The notes beneath the pieces are model-generated. The model was not told the DNA's origin and ran no database searches. It saw only the letters and a list, made by a program, of their open reading frames with translations. This document shows, in pieces, positions 26,936 to 36,186 of a DNA stretch of 64,000 nucleotides. Within the stretch, counting starts at the first letter, position 1. The number at the start of each line of letters is the position of its first letter. The translations under genes and the position numbers were made by a program. Origin of the DNA: an uncultured Tateyamaria sp. Lineage in GTDB: Bacteria > Pseudomonadota > Alphaproteobacteria > Rhodobacterales > Rhodobacteraceae. The DNA lies in the NCBI RefSeq assembly GCF_947503045.1, contig NZ_CANNCF010000001.1, positions 496,001 through 560,000 of the forward strand, given 5' to 3'.

Positions 26936-28477
26936 ATGACAAAATCCCTGAAACAACTCCGCCGTGACGCCAAAGCTCTGCGCAAAGCGCATCAGGAGGG
27001 CGAACTCCGCGCAGAACAACGCGTCGCCACCTATCGACCCCGGCCGGTTGGAACGGCCCTGAAATACGCCGACTACCTTCACGTCATTGCCCGAGAGAAC
27101 AGTTTTCCCTCATGGCCCGCGCTTAAACTCGCCGCGGATATGTTCGGCATGGATATGGCGGCCAAGCGTCAGCGTTTGAAAATGGCGCTTTGCCATGGTC
27201 AGTTCACAGTCGCCGATCGATTGCTGGAAGATACGCCTGATCTTGCACAGGGCGACTTTGGGCTTTGCCTTGGTCTCTATCTCAAATCGGACGTGATCGA
27301 GGCGCTGAACGATGCACCGGACCGCGCAACGCAGCTCATCGGGAACCAAGCACCGCCTTTGACGGTCCTCGCAAGATCCAAGTGGATTCATCACAAACCC
27401 GATTTGACCGAAGACATGCTGCACATCGCGCGCGCGCTGCTCGAACACGGCGCAGATATCAACCTTGGCGCACTGATCTATGACGGGAACGACTACAGGC
27501 TTTCTCCACTCTACTTTGCCATCGGGCACGCCAACAACATGTCGCTGGGGCGTTGGATGCTGGAGAACGGCGCAGACCCGAATGACGGAGAAAGCCTTTA
27601 TCACGCAACCGAGTTGGGCCATCATGACGGGTTGGAAATGCTGCTGTCCCATGGCGCCGATCCCAAGGGAACCAATGCGCTTTTGCGCGCGATGGACTTC
27701 CACGACACGGCGGCGGTTCAAATGCTGCTGGAGCACGGCGCGCGGGTTGATGAGTTTGATGGGACCCATGTGGGCGGCGAGGCGCCCTGGGTCGTTCCAG
27801 CGTTGCACCAGGCCGCGCGGCGGATGTCCAAGATGGATATGGTCGACCTGCTACTCGACAATGGTGCCGACCCCAATCGTCGTTATGAGGGCACAACGCC
27901 CTATGCCTACGCACGGGTGTTTGGACACCACGCTCTGGCTCAAAGACTTGCAGAAGCGGGCGCTGACACCACGCTCAGCGACATGGAAGCTCTGCTTGCC
28001 AGTGCCGCAGAGGGTGCCTCATCCGGCCTCATCGCGGTTCCAGAGAAGATACCTGAGGCATACCGCAACATCATCCGGATGATCCTGCACATCCCGGGCA
28101 AACTCGAGCACGTTCAACGTCTTGTTTCGATTGGCGTTGAATATGATCGACCGGATACCGAAGGGCTGACCCCGGTTCAGGTCGCCGGGTGGGAGGGCCT
28201 TCCCGAAGTGATGGCCTATTTCCTGTCCCTGAAACCTGATCTGACGCACATGAACAGCTATGGCGGCACGCTGTTGTCCACAATTCTGCATGGATCAGAG
28301 AACTGCCCACAGCGACATGAGCGGAACTACGTCGATTGCTTGCATCTTGCATTGGAGGAAGGCGTGCCGTTGCCGCGTCGGGCCATCGAACTTGCGGGTG
28401 AAGACGATATTGCAGAGTTCCTGTCAGACTGGGCCGAGCAACACCCCGATCAAGTTGTTGAAAGCGGTGTTGGCTAG
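26936..28477 (+). CDS. Ankyrin-repeat protein
   Basis: The product is 513 aa from ATG (MTKSLKQLRRDAK). A GTG four codons upstream is possible. After an N-terminal Lys/Arg-rich helical part, ankyrin repeats are clear from about residue 150 to 340: ALLEHGADINLG, WMLENGADPNDG, MLLSHGADPKGT, MLLEHGARVDEF, LLLDNGADPNRR and LAEAGADTTLS. A further repeat-like block appears near 400-440. There is no signal peptide or membrane segment, so it is probably a cytoplasmic protein-binding scaffold. The partner is unknown, and the gene is not in an operon with its neighbours. Confidence 0.88.
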   Translation: MTKSLKQLRRDAKALRKAHQEGELRAEQRVATYRPRPVGTALKYADYLHVIARENSFPSWPALKLAADMFGMDMAAKRQRLKMALCHGQFTVADRLLEDTPDLAQGDFGLCLGLYLKSDVIEALNDAPDRATQLIGNQAPPLTVLARSKWIHHKPDLTEDMLHIARALLEHGADINLGALIYDGNDYRLSPLYFAIGHANNMSLGRWMLENGADPNDGESLYHATELGHHDGLEMLLSHGADPKGTNALLRAMDFHDTAAVQMLLEHGARVDEFDGTHVGGEAPWVVPALHQAARRMSKMDMVDLLLDNGADPNRRYEGTTPYAYARVFGHHALAQRLAEAGADTTLSDMEALLASAAEGASSGLIAVPEKIPEAYRNIIRMILHIPGKLEHVQRLVSIGVEYDRPDTEGLTPVQVAGWEGLPEVMAYFLSLKPDLTHMNSYGGTLLSTILHGSENCPQRHERNYVDCLHLALEEGVPLPRRAIELAGEDDIAEFLSDWAEQHPDQVVESGVG

Positions 28478-28630
28478 GGCAATTCGCAAACTGGTTCGTC
28501 AAAGATCGGACCACATCTTAGCGGTTCTGGCGGTCCCCCGGTAATGTCGATCAGAAGCACGCGCAGCTTTTCGATGACTGCCGGAGGAGTGTCATTCATT
28601 CGGTCTCCTTCATCACGGCGCGCGAAGCGT

Positions 28631-29866
28631 TCACGCGGTCGGAAGAATACGCCCGTCACAGGGGCCAAAGCCGATGCGATACCCGTCGCCCATTGCCGCA
28701 CCGTTCAACGAGAGGATATCGCCATCTTCGATAAAGCTCCGCTGTTCGCCTGTCTCCAGCGTGATCGGTTCTTTCCCACCCCAGCTGATTTCCAGAAACG
28801 AGCCGCGATTATCCTTTTCCGGTCCCGAAATCGTGCCAGAGCCAAGCAAGTCACCAACCCGCATCGGACAGCCGCAGCTTGTGTGATGCGCAAGCTGTTG
28901 GGCGGCCGAGTAATACATTTCTTTGTAATTGGTGCGCGCCACGATGGTCTCGCGACCGCCATCCGGTGTCAGGCCGACCTCAAGGTTGATGTCATAAAGC
29001 ATGGGGCCGGTATCACGCAGGTAAGGCAGCAGTTCCTTTTCACGCGCGGGGGTGGATGCGCGGAATGGTTCGAGCGCGGCGGCGGTGACAATCCAGGGGC
29101 TGATCGTTGTGGCCGTTGCCTTGGCCTGAAACGGGCCAAGCGGCTGGTATTCCCACGCCTGAATGTCGCGCGCGGACCAGTCGTTCAGCAACACGTAGCC
29201 AAAGATATTGGCAAAGGCCGTATCGACGCTGATCGGGCCTGATGAGGGCTGGCCAATAATCGCTCCCATTTCCAACTCGATGTCGAACCGCTGGGATGGA
29301 CCGAAACGCGGTGCGTCGTCATCTGGCCCTTTAAGTTGCCCGCAAGGGCGGGTGATTTCTGTGCCGGACACCACCACAGATGACGCACGTCCGTTATATC
29401 CGATCGGTATATGCAACCAGTTGGGCGGCAGAGCGTTTTCGGCCCCGCGGAACATCGTCCCTACATTTGTCGCGTGGTGCCTCCCGGCGTAAAAATCGGT
29501 GTATTCGATGACCTCGAACGGCATGTGCAGCGTCGCGTGCGATTGCGGAACAAGATGGGCCTCGACCACGGACCGGTTTGGCGCGCCGTCTTCCAGTAAC
29601 GTGGTCAATTCTTGCCGCAAACGCGCCCAGCTGTCCTGTCCCAGTGCCATGAAGGCATTCCAGGAACTGCCGCTGAGGCTGCCGCCGAAAGAGAGCAAAC
29701 CGTTCGCCTCCAGTGCGCTGACATCGAGGATCTGATCGCCGATTGCAACGCCGCATCTGGGGGCGGTGTCGCTGGTCGAAAACACGCCATAAGGTAGGTT
29801 GTTCAGCGGGAAAGGGGTCTCGGGGCTGTTGGCGCTCTCGACCCAGCTTTTCATTAGTTCACTCAT
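28631..29866 (-). CDS. fahA: Fumarylacetoacetase
   Basis: The product is 411 aa from MSELMKSWVESAN, with GAGGAAA upstream. It has the small N-terminal beta domain and the FAH catalytic domain of true fumarylacetoacetases: DFYAGRHHATNVG (Asp and His of the active site), the metal Glu pair in FDIELEMGAIIG, LLNDWSARDIQAWEYQPLG and PLSLGKD-equivalent region RTNYKEMYYSAAQQLAHH. It splits fumarylacetoacetate into fumarate and acetoacetate, the last step of tyrosine/homogentisate breakdown. No homogentisate dioxygenase or isomerase gene is nearby. It follows a sulfatase gene on the same strand after 131 bases, so its substrate here may be a related diketo acid. Confidence 0.9.
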   Translation of the reverse strand: MSELMKSWVESANSPETPFPLNNLPYGVFSTSDTAPRCGVAIGDQILDVSALEANGLLSFGGSLSGSSWNAFMALGQDSWARLRQELTTLLEDGAPNRSVVEAHLVPQSHATLHMPFEVIEYTDFYAGRHHATNVGTMFRGAENALPPNWLHIPIGYNGRASSVVVSGTEITRPCGQLKGPDDDAPRFGPSQRFDIELEMGAIIGQPSSGPISVDTAFANIFGYVLLNDWSARDIQAWEYQPLGPFQAKATATTISPWIVTAAALEPFRASTPAREKELLPYLRDTGPMLYDINLEVGLTPDGGRETIVARTNYKEMYYSAAQQLAHHTSCGCPMRVGDLLGSGTISGPEKDNRGSFLEISWGGKEPITLETGEQRSFIEDGDILSLNGAAMGDGYRIGFGPCDGRILPTA

Positions 29867-29997
29867 CGGTGTTTCCTCAATTGGTGCTTGGCTTGCTCTG
29901 GGGGACGTCCATTTGATGGCCGACATCCCCGAGCAGCGATTTGATTTCGGTCAGAACCGCGGCATGGAACAGGCCCAAAACTCGAAAGACCGTCGCC

Positions 29998-31569
29998 TCA
30001 GGCGCGATAGGCTGGCAATGGCGCGCGGTCCTGCAACTCGATCATGCGGCGCAGCATGATTTCGGTGAGGGCGGCCCTCGTGCCATGCGCCTCAGGTACA
30101 TCGTAAAGGTTATCCAGCTCGTCCGGATCGGCCTTCAGATCATAAAGCTCGCCCCAATCCTCACCCTGCCTGAGCGACATGCGATAACGGTCGGTCACCA
30201 GGGTGCGCACGCGCTGCGGACGCTCAAATCCCGTCATGATGCGCTGGCTGTCTTCCTCGACAACAATCGCTTCGGGGGCTTCGTCACCGAACATGTCGCG
30301 CCCCTGTATCCCGTTGAAAGGCTGGATGCCCGCACGCGCAAGGATCGTCGCAGAGATGTCGATGGAGGATGCCAGATCGGGTCGCCGCACCGAGGTCACG
30401 GGCCGTGTCGGATCATGCCACAGAAAGGGGACACGGATGATGCTTTGATAGTGCAGCAGCAGCTTTAGCATCAGACCATGATCGCCCATGTAATCGCCGT
30501 GATCAGAGGTGAAGATGACAATCGTATTGTCCGCCAGTCCCAGCGTTTCGAGCTGTTTCAGCACCCGACCAACCGCGTCATCGATCATCGTGATCATGCC
30601 ATAGGTCAGCGCAATGATCGCGCGCGCCTCGTCTTCAGTCACGGCAAACGGATTTTGATTGTCACGCGGGTCCGTACCGTTCTCCATCGCGGCGTGCATG
30701 GCCTTGATGGGGGGAAGTGCTCCCTTCCCGAAAGACGCAGGGAGGCGGATCGCCTCGGGATCGTACATGTCCCAATATTTGCCCGGCGGGGTGAACGGAT
30801 GGTGCGGGTCCGGAAAGGACATTTGCAAAAAGAACGGCGCATCCGATCTGGCTTGCTCGGCCAACCACGCCTCGGATCGGTCGGCGATCCAGGTTGTCGA
30901 ATAGAGCTCTTCGGGAACTGCCGTCCGCCAGGCTTGCGGTGCGTCGATGCGATTGTCAGGGAGCGCATTTTCCGGGCCGACAAGCGTGTCGAAATCCGCG
31001 CGCTGTTCGCGTGCCCACAAAAGGTAGTCGCCAGAGGCCTGATCCGCATGGTCCGCCGCCACTTCGACATGGGAAAATCCGTAGAAATCGCCCTCCAGCC
31101 GATCGGCGAGGGGGCGGTCCCATTTGGGGGTCAGCTCAAGGTCATAGTCCGATGAGTGGCGGTTGTTCTTGTAGGCATCGCGCAGGTGTTCAGACGGTAC
31201 GGTCAGCCCGTCCTTGGGCGCGAACTTGGTGGTGGCTGGCAGGCCCGTAAAGCTTTGAAGATGCGATTTGCCGATCAGCCCGGTCGAATACCCGGCGTCG
31301 CGCAGAAGTTCGACAAAGGTCGTATGGTCCTTGGACAGAGGAATGCCGTTGTGCCGCGCGCCATGTGCCGAACACATCCGACCCGTCATGATCGACGCCC
31401 GGTTGGGCATGCAGATGGGGTTGGCCACATAAAACCGGTCCCATTGCGTGCCCTTTTCCGCCAGGCTGTCGATATGCGGCGTCTTCACGACCGGGTTGCC
31501 ATAACAGCCCAGATGATCTGCCCTGTGCTGATCGGTGATGATGAAGAGGAAGTTGGGGCGATCTGTCAT
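29998..31569 (-). CDS. Type I sulfatase without signal peptide
   Basis: The product is 523 aa of the alkaline-phosphatase-like sulfatase fold. The N-terminus FLFIITDQHRADHLGCYGN gives metal-binding Asp residues. The activation motif CMPNR (Cys53) is the C-x-P-x-R box in which Cys is converted to formylglycine. FTSDHGDYMGDHGL supplies further ligands. It begins directly with MTDRPNFLF, so it appears to work in the cytoplasm. The start overlaps the TRAP permease stop by four bases (ATGA). A sulfated small molecule imported by that transporter is therefore the likely substrate. Choline-sulfatase-like or phosphonate-monoester activities cannot be excluded. Confidence 0.9.
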   Translation of the reverse strand: MTDRPNFLFIITDQHRADHLGCYGNPVVKTPHIDSLAEKGTQWDRFYVANPICMPNRASIMTGRMCSAHGARHNGIPLSKDHTTFVELLRDAGYSTGLIGKSHLQSFTGLPATTKFAPKDGLTVPSEHLRDAYKNNRHSSDYDLELTPKWDRPLADRLEGDFYGFSHVEVAADHADQASGDYLLWAREQRADFDTLVGPENALPDNRIDAPQAWRTAVPEELYSTTWIADRSEAWLAEQARSDAPFFLQMSFPDPHHPFTPPGKYWDMYDPEAIRLPASFGKGALPPIKAMHAAMENGTDPRDNQNPFAVTEDEARAIIALTYGMITMIDDAVGRVLKQLETLGLADNTIVIFTSDHGDYMGDHGLMLKLLLHYQSIIRVPFLWHDPTRPVTSVRRPDLASSIDISATILARAGIQPFNGIQGRDMFGDEAPEAIVVEEDSQRIMTGFERPQRVRTLVTDRYRMSLRQGEDWGELYDLKADPDELDNLYDVPEAHGTRAALTEIMLRRMIELQDRAPLPAYRA

Positions 31570-33485
31570 GTGACCGCTCCTTTATCCGGGCTGATGGGCC
31601 GCGCGGCGCGCAGATCGAACAGGATCAGCGCAATGCCCACGGCGATGGCCGGCAGGTGGATCATCGGTGCCGTCGCCAGACAGGTGAAGGCAATGCCGAA
31701 GCGCAGCACAATCTCGGGCAGGGACAGCTTGCGTCGGTCAAAGCCAGACAAGGCCGAAGAAAAGAGCCAGATACAGAAACATGTCCGCGCCACGATCCAA
31801 AGGAACGGGAACAGGCTGAATTCCTCGATGATCAGGATCGTCGGGTAGAAGGCGAAGATGAAAGGAATGATGAACTTGGCCATGCCCAGCCGGAACGACA
31901 TGAACGCGGTCATCAACGGGTTTGCCCCGGCGATGGGGGCCGCCGCATATGCCGCAATGGCCACCGGCGGTGTGAGGGACGAGGCCACGCCATAGTAAAA
32001 GACGAACATGTGGGCCGTCAGCATCGAAACCCCCAGGGCCTGAATCGCCGGCCCCATCACCAGAATGATGATCAGGTATGCAGGCAATGTCGGCATGCCC
32101 ATACCCAGAACCAACGCGCCAGCCATGGCAACTAGAAGTGCCGAGAACAGGCTTTCCCCGCGGATGTCCGCAATGACATTGGCCAGTTTCAAGCCGAGAC
32201 CCGTGGAGTCGAGTGAGCCGACGAGAATGCCGATTGCAGCAATCGCGATCAAGAGCGTCGCACCGGACTCTGCCCCTTTCAAAAAGGAGCGCCACAAGCG
32301 CATCGGGTCATTCCGGACCTCGGCGTTGACGATGGACAGTGCCAAAAGCACCACAACCGCATAGAAACCCGCCGCCGATGTAGACAGCCCGGCAAGAAGC
32401 GAGCCGATGACCACGGCAATGGGCCCTGCAAACATCACGGAATTGATGATGTCCGTGCGCGTGATGCGGTCGTCCATGGTCAGAGGTTGGACTTCGATGC
32501 CCTGCCGCCGCGCTTCGACCGTGACAGCCGAGAACAGGCTGAAATAATAAAACAGCGCCGGGAAAAGGGCTGCGACGATGATATTCAGGTATCCAACCCC
32601 GGTGAGGTCGGCCATGACAAGGGCTGCAGCGCCCATAATGGGCGGCATGATTTGCCCGCCCGAAGACGCGGTCGCCTCGATTCCGGCGGCAAACGTGGGT
32701 GAAAAGCCGCGTTTCTTGATCATCGGAATGGTGAAGGTTCCGGTGCCGACAATGTTGGCAACCGTCGAGCCGGACATCGTGCCAAACATGGACGAGGCGA
32801 GGATCGCTGCATGCGCCGGGCCACCACGTGTGCGTCGGGTGGCGAGAAAGGCGAATTTCAACAGGGTATCACCCGCGCCCGTGCCCTCAAGCAACACACC
32901 GAAAATGATGAAAATGAAAACCGTGCTCAGAACGATATTGGTGATTGAGCCGAAGACGCCCTTGTTTGTGTTATACCACAGCGCCTCGGCGACCTCTTTC
33001 AGTGAAAAGCCGGAATGCGCCATGATGCCCGGCAGGTTTTGCCCAAAGAGCAGGTACAAAACGCCAAAGGTTCCGACCCCAAACAGCCCCCAGCCCCAAA
33101 GCCTTCGGCACAATTCCAGAAAGACAACGAGGCCGGCAAGTGACGGCCAGGCATCCCGCGTCGTCACGTCATACAGTGCCGTTTCCATTTCGGTCTGCAC
33201 AAAATGGAACGACCAGATCGACCAAAACCCGGCCAAGAGCAGAACCGTATCAACAGCAAGCTGAACCGCGCCCAATGGCTTGCCAGCGGCAAGGCGGCGT
33301 CTTTGCGAGGCCACGATGCCGACAACAAGCGCCAGCGCGAAACCTCCGGCCCGGTGGAATTTGGGATCAATCAGTCCAACGCCCGAACTGTATAGGGTGA
33401 TCATTCCCAGGGCGAGGCAAGCAAAGGCGGACGCCAGCGCAAACACGCGGGTTGGGACGCTGGCAGGTGAGGCCGCATCGGTCAT
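31566..33485 (-). CDS. TRAP transporter permease, fused 4TM/12TM (TAXI type)
   Basis: The product is 639 aa from MTDAASPAS. It has many membrane segments and the fused small-plus-large subunit architecture of TAXI-type TRAP systems. Diagnostic stretches are FGTMSGSTVANIVGTGTFTIP near residue 240 and EATASSGGQIMPPIMGAAAL near 275. It imports an organic acid using the sodium or proton gradient. An upstream ATG adding 51 residues of low-complexity sequence lies across the intercistronic hairpin and was rejected. It is the second gene of the operon, between the binding protein and the sulfatase. Confidence 0.92.
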   Translation of the reverse strand: MTDAASPASVPTRVFALASAFACLALGMITLYSSGVGLIDPKFHRAGGFALALVVGIVASQRRRLAAGKPLGAVQLAVDTVLLLAGFWSIWSFHFVQTEMETALYDVTTRDAWPSLAGLVVFLELCRRLWGWGLFGVGTFGVLYLLFGQNLPGIMAHSGFSLKEVAEALWYNTNKGVFGSITNIVLSTVFIFIIFGVLLEGTGAGDTLLKFAFLATRRTRGGPAHAAILASSMFGTMSGSTVANIVGTGTFTIPMIKKRGFSPTFAAGIEATASSGGQIMPPIMGAAALVMADLTGVGYLNIIVAALFPALFYYFSLFSAVTVEARRQGIEVQPLTMDDRITRTDIINSVMFAGPIAVVIGSLLAGLSTSAAGFYAVVVLLALSIVNAEVRNDPMRLWRSFLKGAESGATLLIAIAAIGILVGSLDSTGLGLKLANVIADIRGESLFSALLVAMAGALVLGMGMPTLPAYLIIILVMGPAIQALGVSMLTAHMFVFYYGVASSLTPPVAIAAYAAAPIAGANPLMTAFMSFRLGMAKFIIPFIFAFYPTILIIEEFSLFPFLWIVARTCFCIWLFSSALSGFDRRKLSLPEIVLRFGIAFTCLATAPMIHLPAIAVGIALILFDLRAARPISPDKGAVT

Positions 33486-33514
33486 GACGGTGTCTTTCTG
33501 TTGAGATGAGAGAA

Positions 33515-33541
33515 ACAGAGGCGCTAGTAGTGCGCCTCTGT
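33515..33541 (-). promoter_or_regulatory. Intercistronic hairpin between TAXI binding protein and permease genes
   Basis: On the transcribed strand ACAGAGGCGC and GCGCCTCTGT form a perfect 10-base stem with a 7-base loop, followed by TTTCTC. It starts 15 bases after the binding-protein stop. It probably reduces read-through or stabilises the upstream message so that the binding protein is made in excess. Confidence 0.7.
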
Positions 33542-33555
33542 CAGGCGGATTGCCT

Positions 33556-34566
33556 TCAGGAGCCCGGACGCAGTGCGTCGGGGATCGAGAATCCGGCCTC
33601 TTCGTAGTAGCGGATGGCCCCGGGGTGCAGAGGGACATTGACCGAGGTGAATGCGCTCTCGGGCGTCACTTCCTTGAGGAAGAAAGCCGTGGCGTGCACC
33701 TCATCGAGATTCTCCCAAAATGCCTTGGTCGCGGCATAAACGATGTCATCAGAGACGCCCGCATGGGTGCCCACGAACTGCGTGAACCCCAGTGCTGTGA
33801 TCTCGCCCCCTGTCAACTGACCCTTGTAGACGCCGCCGTCAAAGGTCATCATCCCGCGTCCCGGACGTCCGAAAAGTGCCTGCATTTCCTGATCTTCGAC
33901 CTTGTCGCCTGGGATCGACAACACGCGAAACTCGCCCGACAGACCAAAGCGTTCGATGTTGGCAGACCCGATTTCGGCGGGGCGCACCATCATGTCGATC
34001 TTGCCGTCCGCGAGGGCCGCATAGCCCTCGCCCCAGCTCAGTCGGACTGCCTGATAGTCTTCGCCAGCCACATAGCCGGTGATAATCTTGATCAGCGCCT
34101 CAGAGGTCGCCGAAGCCGATCCCGCCGGTGGACCCGTAAAGACGGTCTTGCCCTTGATGTCTTCCCAGTTTTCGATGCCTGATCCGGCCAGTGTGACCGG
34201 GTGATAGGCGCCTGCCTTGAAGCCCAGAACTGCGCGGATGTTCTTGGCCAGTTCGGGCGCGCCCTCGACCTTTTCATACATGCGCTTTTGACCTGCCATG
34301 AGGTTCACAAGCGATGGCACGCTTGAGAAAAAGGCGATCTCTCCCTTGGCCCCTTTCAGCATGGATTTTGTCAGCGTTTGACCGGCGTTGACCTGAATTT
34401 CAACGTCCGACTTGCCTGCCTGGTTGGCAAAGGCCACGAACATGGTGTGAACGGGATCGCCCACGCCTGCTGTCTCACCCTTGAAAATCTCGGCCGAGCC
34501 GAGTGATGGCATGGCAATCGCGACCGAAGCTGCGACGGCCAACCGCTTTAGATTTATCATTTTCAC
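33556..34566 (-). CDS. TAXI-family TRAP transporter substrate-binding protein
   Basis: The product is 336 aa with a signal peptide (MKMINLKRLAVAASVAIAMP, cleavage after GSA). The mature protein shows the TAXI pattern, with AFFSSVPSLVNL near 90, ENWEDIKGKTVFTGPPAGSA near 145 and AALADGKIDMMV near 195. It binds the substrate in the periplasm for the fused permease that follows. It is the first gene of a leftward operon, and diverges from a LysR regulator gene. Confidence 0.92.
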   Translation of the reverse strand: MKMINLKRLAVAASVAIAMPSLGSAEIFKGETAGVGDPVHTMFVAFANQAGKSDVEIQVNAGQTLTKSMLKGAKGEIAFFSSVPSLVNLMAGQKRMYEKVEGAPELAKNIRAVLGFKAGAYHPVTLAGSGIENWEDIKGKTVFTGPPAGSASATSEALIKIITGYVAGEDYQAVRLSWGEGYAALADGKIDMMVRPAEIGSANIERFGLSGEFRVLSIPGDKVEDQEMQALFGRPGRGMMTFDGGVYKGQLTGGEITALGFTQFVGTHAGVSDDIVYAATKAFWENLDEVHATAFFLKEVTPESAFTSVNVPLHPGAIRYYEEAGFSIPDALRPGS

Positions 34567-34628
34567 GACGAAGTCCTCCCTCTTGTCGAGAATAGCTTAA
34601 CAAGTGCATTTCATCGCGTATAATCAAA

Positions 34629-34642
34629 ATTGAACGATCAAT
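34629..34642. promoter_or_regulatory. Candidate LysR binding site, ATTGA-N4-TCAAT
   Basis: A short dyad ATTGAACGATCAAT sits between the divergent LysR gene and the TAXI operon, next to a TATAAT-like sequence (34619-34624). Position and symmetry fit a LysR site regulating both directions. Not tested. Confidence 0.5.
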
Positions 34643-34656
34643 CATAACGAAATGAT

Positions 34657-35559
34657 ATGAAACTAGATCCACGGCACCTCGCGCAACTCTCTCTTATTGT
34701 CGAAACCGGTTCGTTTCAGGGGGCGGCGGACCGGTTGGCGCTGACACAACCAGCGCTCAGCCGGAACATGCGTGCGTTGGAGGATCGTCTGGGTGCCCCG
34801 ATCTTTGTCCGGGACGGGCGCAGGTCGGTGCCCAATGATCTGGGTCTCCATCTCGCCCGCAATGGACTCGCCATCCGCGTGGCGGAAGAACAGGCCGAAA
34901 ACCTCGCATCGCTCGCGGCGGGGGGCTCTGCCGGTCAATTGCGGATTGGTGCGCCGCCCATTGTTTCGGGTCGATTTCTGACGGATACGCTTTCGGACTT
35001 CCTCACCATGCATCCAAAATGCGTCGTCGAACTGCGCACCGGCCTTGTGAACGAGTTGCGCAGCATGCTCGAACGGGGTCAGGTCGACATGGTGTTCGGC
35101 CCGCAAAGCGCGGCTGACCCGGTGGCCGAGCTGGACTTTGTTCCGCTGATTGATGACCGCGTTGCCATCATTTGCCGGGCCGACCATCCGCTGACCAGGG
35201 CCGTTCCCCTGAAGCCTTCTGACCTGATGCAACATCGCTGGTTGGCCCATTCCCGTGGCAGCCTTTTGCGCCAACAGACCGAGGCCGCCATGATTGCATC
35301 CGGCGTGCATCACATGCGCATCGCTTGTGAAACAGACTCGATCCGTTCCGCGCTGGAAATCGTGGCCTCGACAGACCTGATCTCGACCATGCCGGTCGCC
35401 ACAACCGGCCCCTATCTCGAGGACAAGCTGGTCTTTCTCCAATATGAGAATTCGCAGTTTCACCGACCACTTGGCGCCATCCAGCGCGCCAATATGCCAA
35501 CCAATCCGGTTGTGAAAACCTTTCTGGCGTTGCTCAAGGCAAGAGTCGCGGTGTCCTGA
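34657..35559 (+). CDS. LysR-family transcriptional regulator (divergent to TAXI-sulfatase operon)
   Basis: The product is 300 aa. The N-terminal helix-turn-helix is clear (VETGSFQGAADRLALTQPAL, then SRNMRALEDRLG), followed by a substrate-binding domain (SAGQLRIGAPPIVSGRFLTD near 90). It lies 90 bases from the TAXI binding-protein gene in divergent orientation, the classic layout for a LysR activator of the neighbouring uptake and degradation operon. The inducer is probably the transported compound or a product. Confidence 0.9.
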   Translation: MKLDPRHLAQLSLIVETGSFQGAADRLALTQPALSRNMRALEDRLGAPIFVRDGRRSVPNDLGLHLARNGLAIRVAEEQAENLASLAAGGSAGQLRIGAPPIVSGRFLTDTLSDFLTMHPKCVVELRTGLVNELRSMLERGQVDMVFGPQSAADPVAELDFVPLIDDRVAIICRADHPLTRAVPLKPSDLMQHRWLAHSRGSLLRQQTEAAMIASGVHHMRIACETDSIRSALEIVASTDLISTMPVATTGPYLEDKLVFLQYENSQFHRPLGAIQRANMPTNPVVKTFLALLKARVAVS

Positions 35560-35599
35560 GCAAAGATGCCAATGTGGGGAGGGAGATGACTGTCGGCGC

Positions 35600-36049
35600 T
35601 CAGTCCGCGCTTTCCCAAAAGTCGCTTGGCATATCGTGCAGCAGCTCTGCCGCCTTGTCATCGATCCAGTCGTGGCGATCATCTTTTGACCACGACGCCG
35701 CATCTTCAATGTGGTGCAACATCTCGACGGCCTTGGCGCGCGCATGCTTGTATTTCATGTCGTCAATGCGGCCATTGGGGACAATCGCATAGACAAACGT
35801 CCCACCCATCGCGCTTGCCAGTTGTTCCATCTGCTTGAGCGAAACAGCCCCTTCCTGCTCGCTGCGCTCTGCCTGGTACACCGCATTTCGGCTGACACCC
35901 TTGCGCTGCGCCACATATTCCGCCGACATCCCAAGGGCTTGGCGCATACCTGCGATCCAGCCCTTTCGCGGCGCTTCAACCTCAGCAAACTGCTTTGCCG
36001 CCCGATCAAGCAATCGGGTGAGACGTCTTTGTTCCATGAAGTCGGGCAT
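35600..36049 (-). CDS. XRE-type regulator, 'mobile mystery protein A' family
   Basis: The product is 149 aa. The pattern RLTRLLDRAAKQFAEV, GWIAGMRQALGMSAEYVAQR, KGVSRNAVYQAERSE, then QLASAMGGTFVYAIVP is the one I associate with mobile mystery protein A (TIGR02612), a helix-turn-helix protein. It is usually followed by mobile mystery protein B, a Fic-domain protein. Here no such partner follows: the next gene is the convergent LysR. The protein may therefore be a solitary regulator or a relic of a two-gene module. The start (MPDFMEQ or the internal MEQ) is uncertain, as neither has a strong ribosome site. Confidence 0.78.
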   Translation of the reverse strand: MPDFMEQRRLTRLLDRAAKQFAEVEAPRKGWIAGMRQALGMSAEYVAQRKGVSRNAVYQAERSEQEGAVSLKQMEQLASAMGGTFVYAIVPNGRIDDMKYKHARAKAVEMLHHIEDAASWSKDDRHDWIDDKAAELLHDMPSDFWESAD

Positions 36050-36074
36050 TTTGGGTGCTCGCCGGTCATTTATG

Positions 36075-36093
36075 TATGGGTTTACCTACCATA
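36075..36093. promoter_or_regulatory. Inverted repeat TATGG-N9-CCATA upstream of the XRE gene
   Basis: The dyad lies 26 bases upstream of the XRE-gene start in an AT-rich interval shared with the YqiJ promoter. It is a candidate autoregulatory operator. Function is inferred only from position. Confidence 0.4.
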
Positions 36094-36186
36094 TCGAAAA
36101 TAAAAAAATTCGCAAACAGAAAAAAATGCATAGAAATACTTCAAATCTACGTCAAGATATGTTAGATAATTGGTGAAAGGCTGAAT

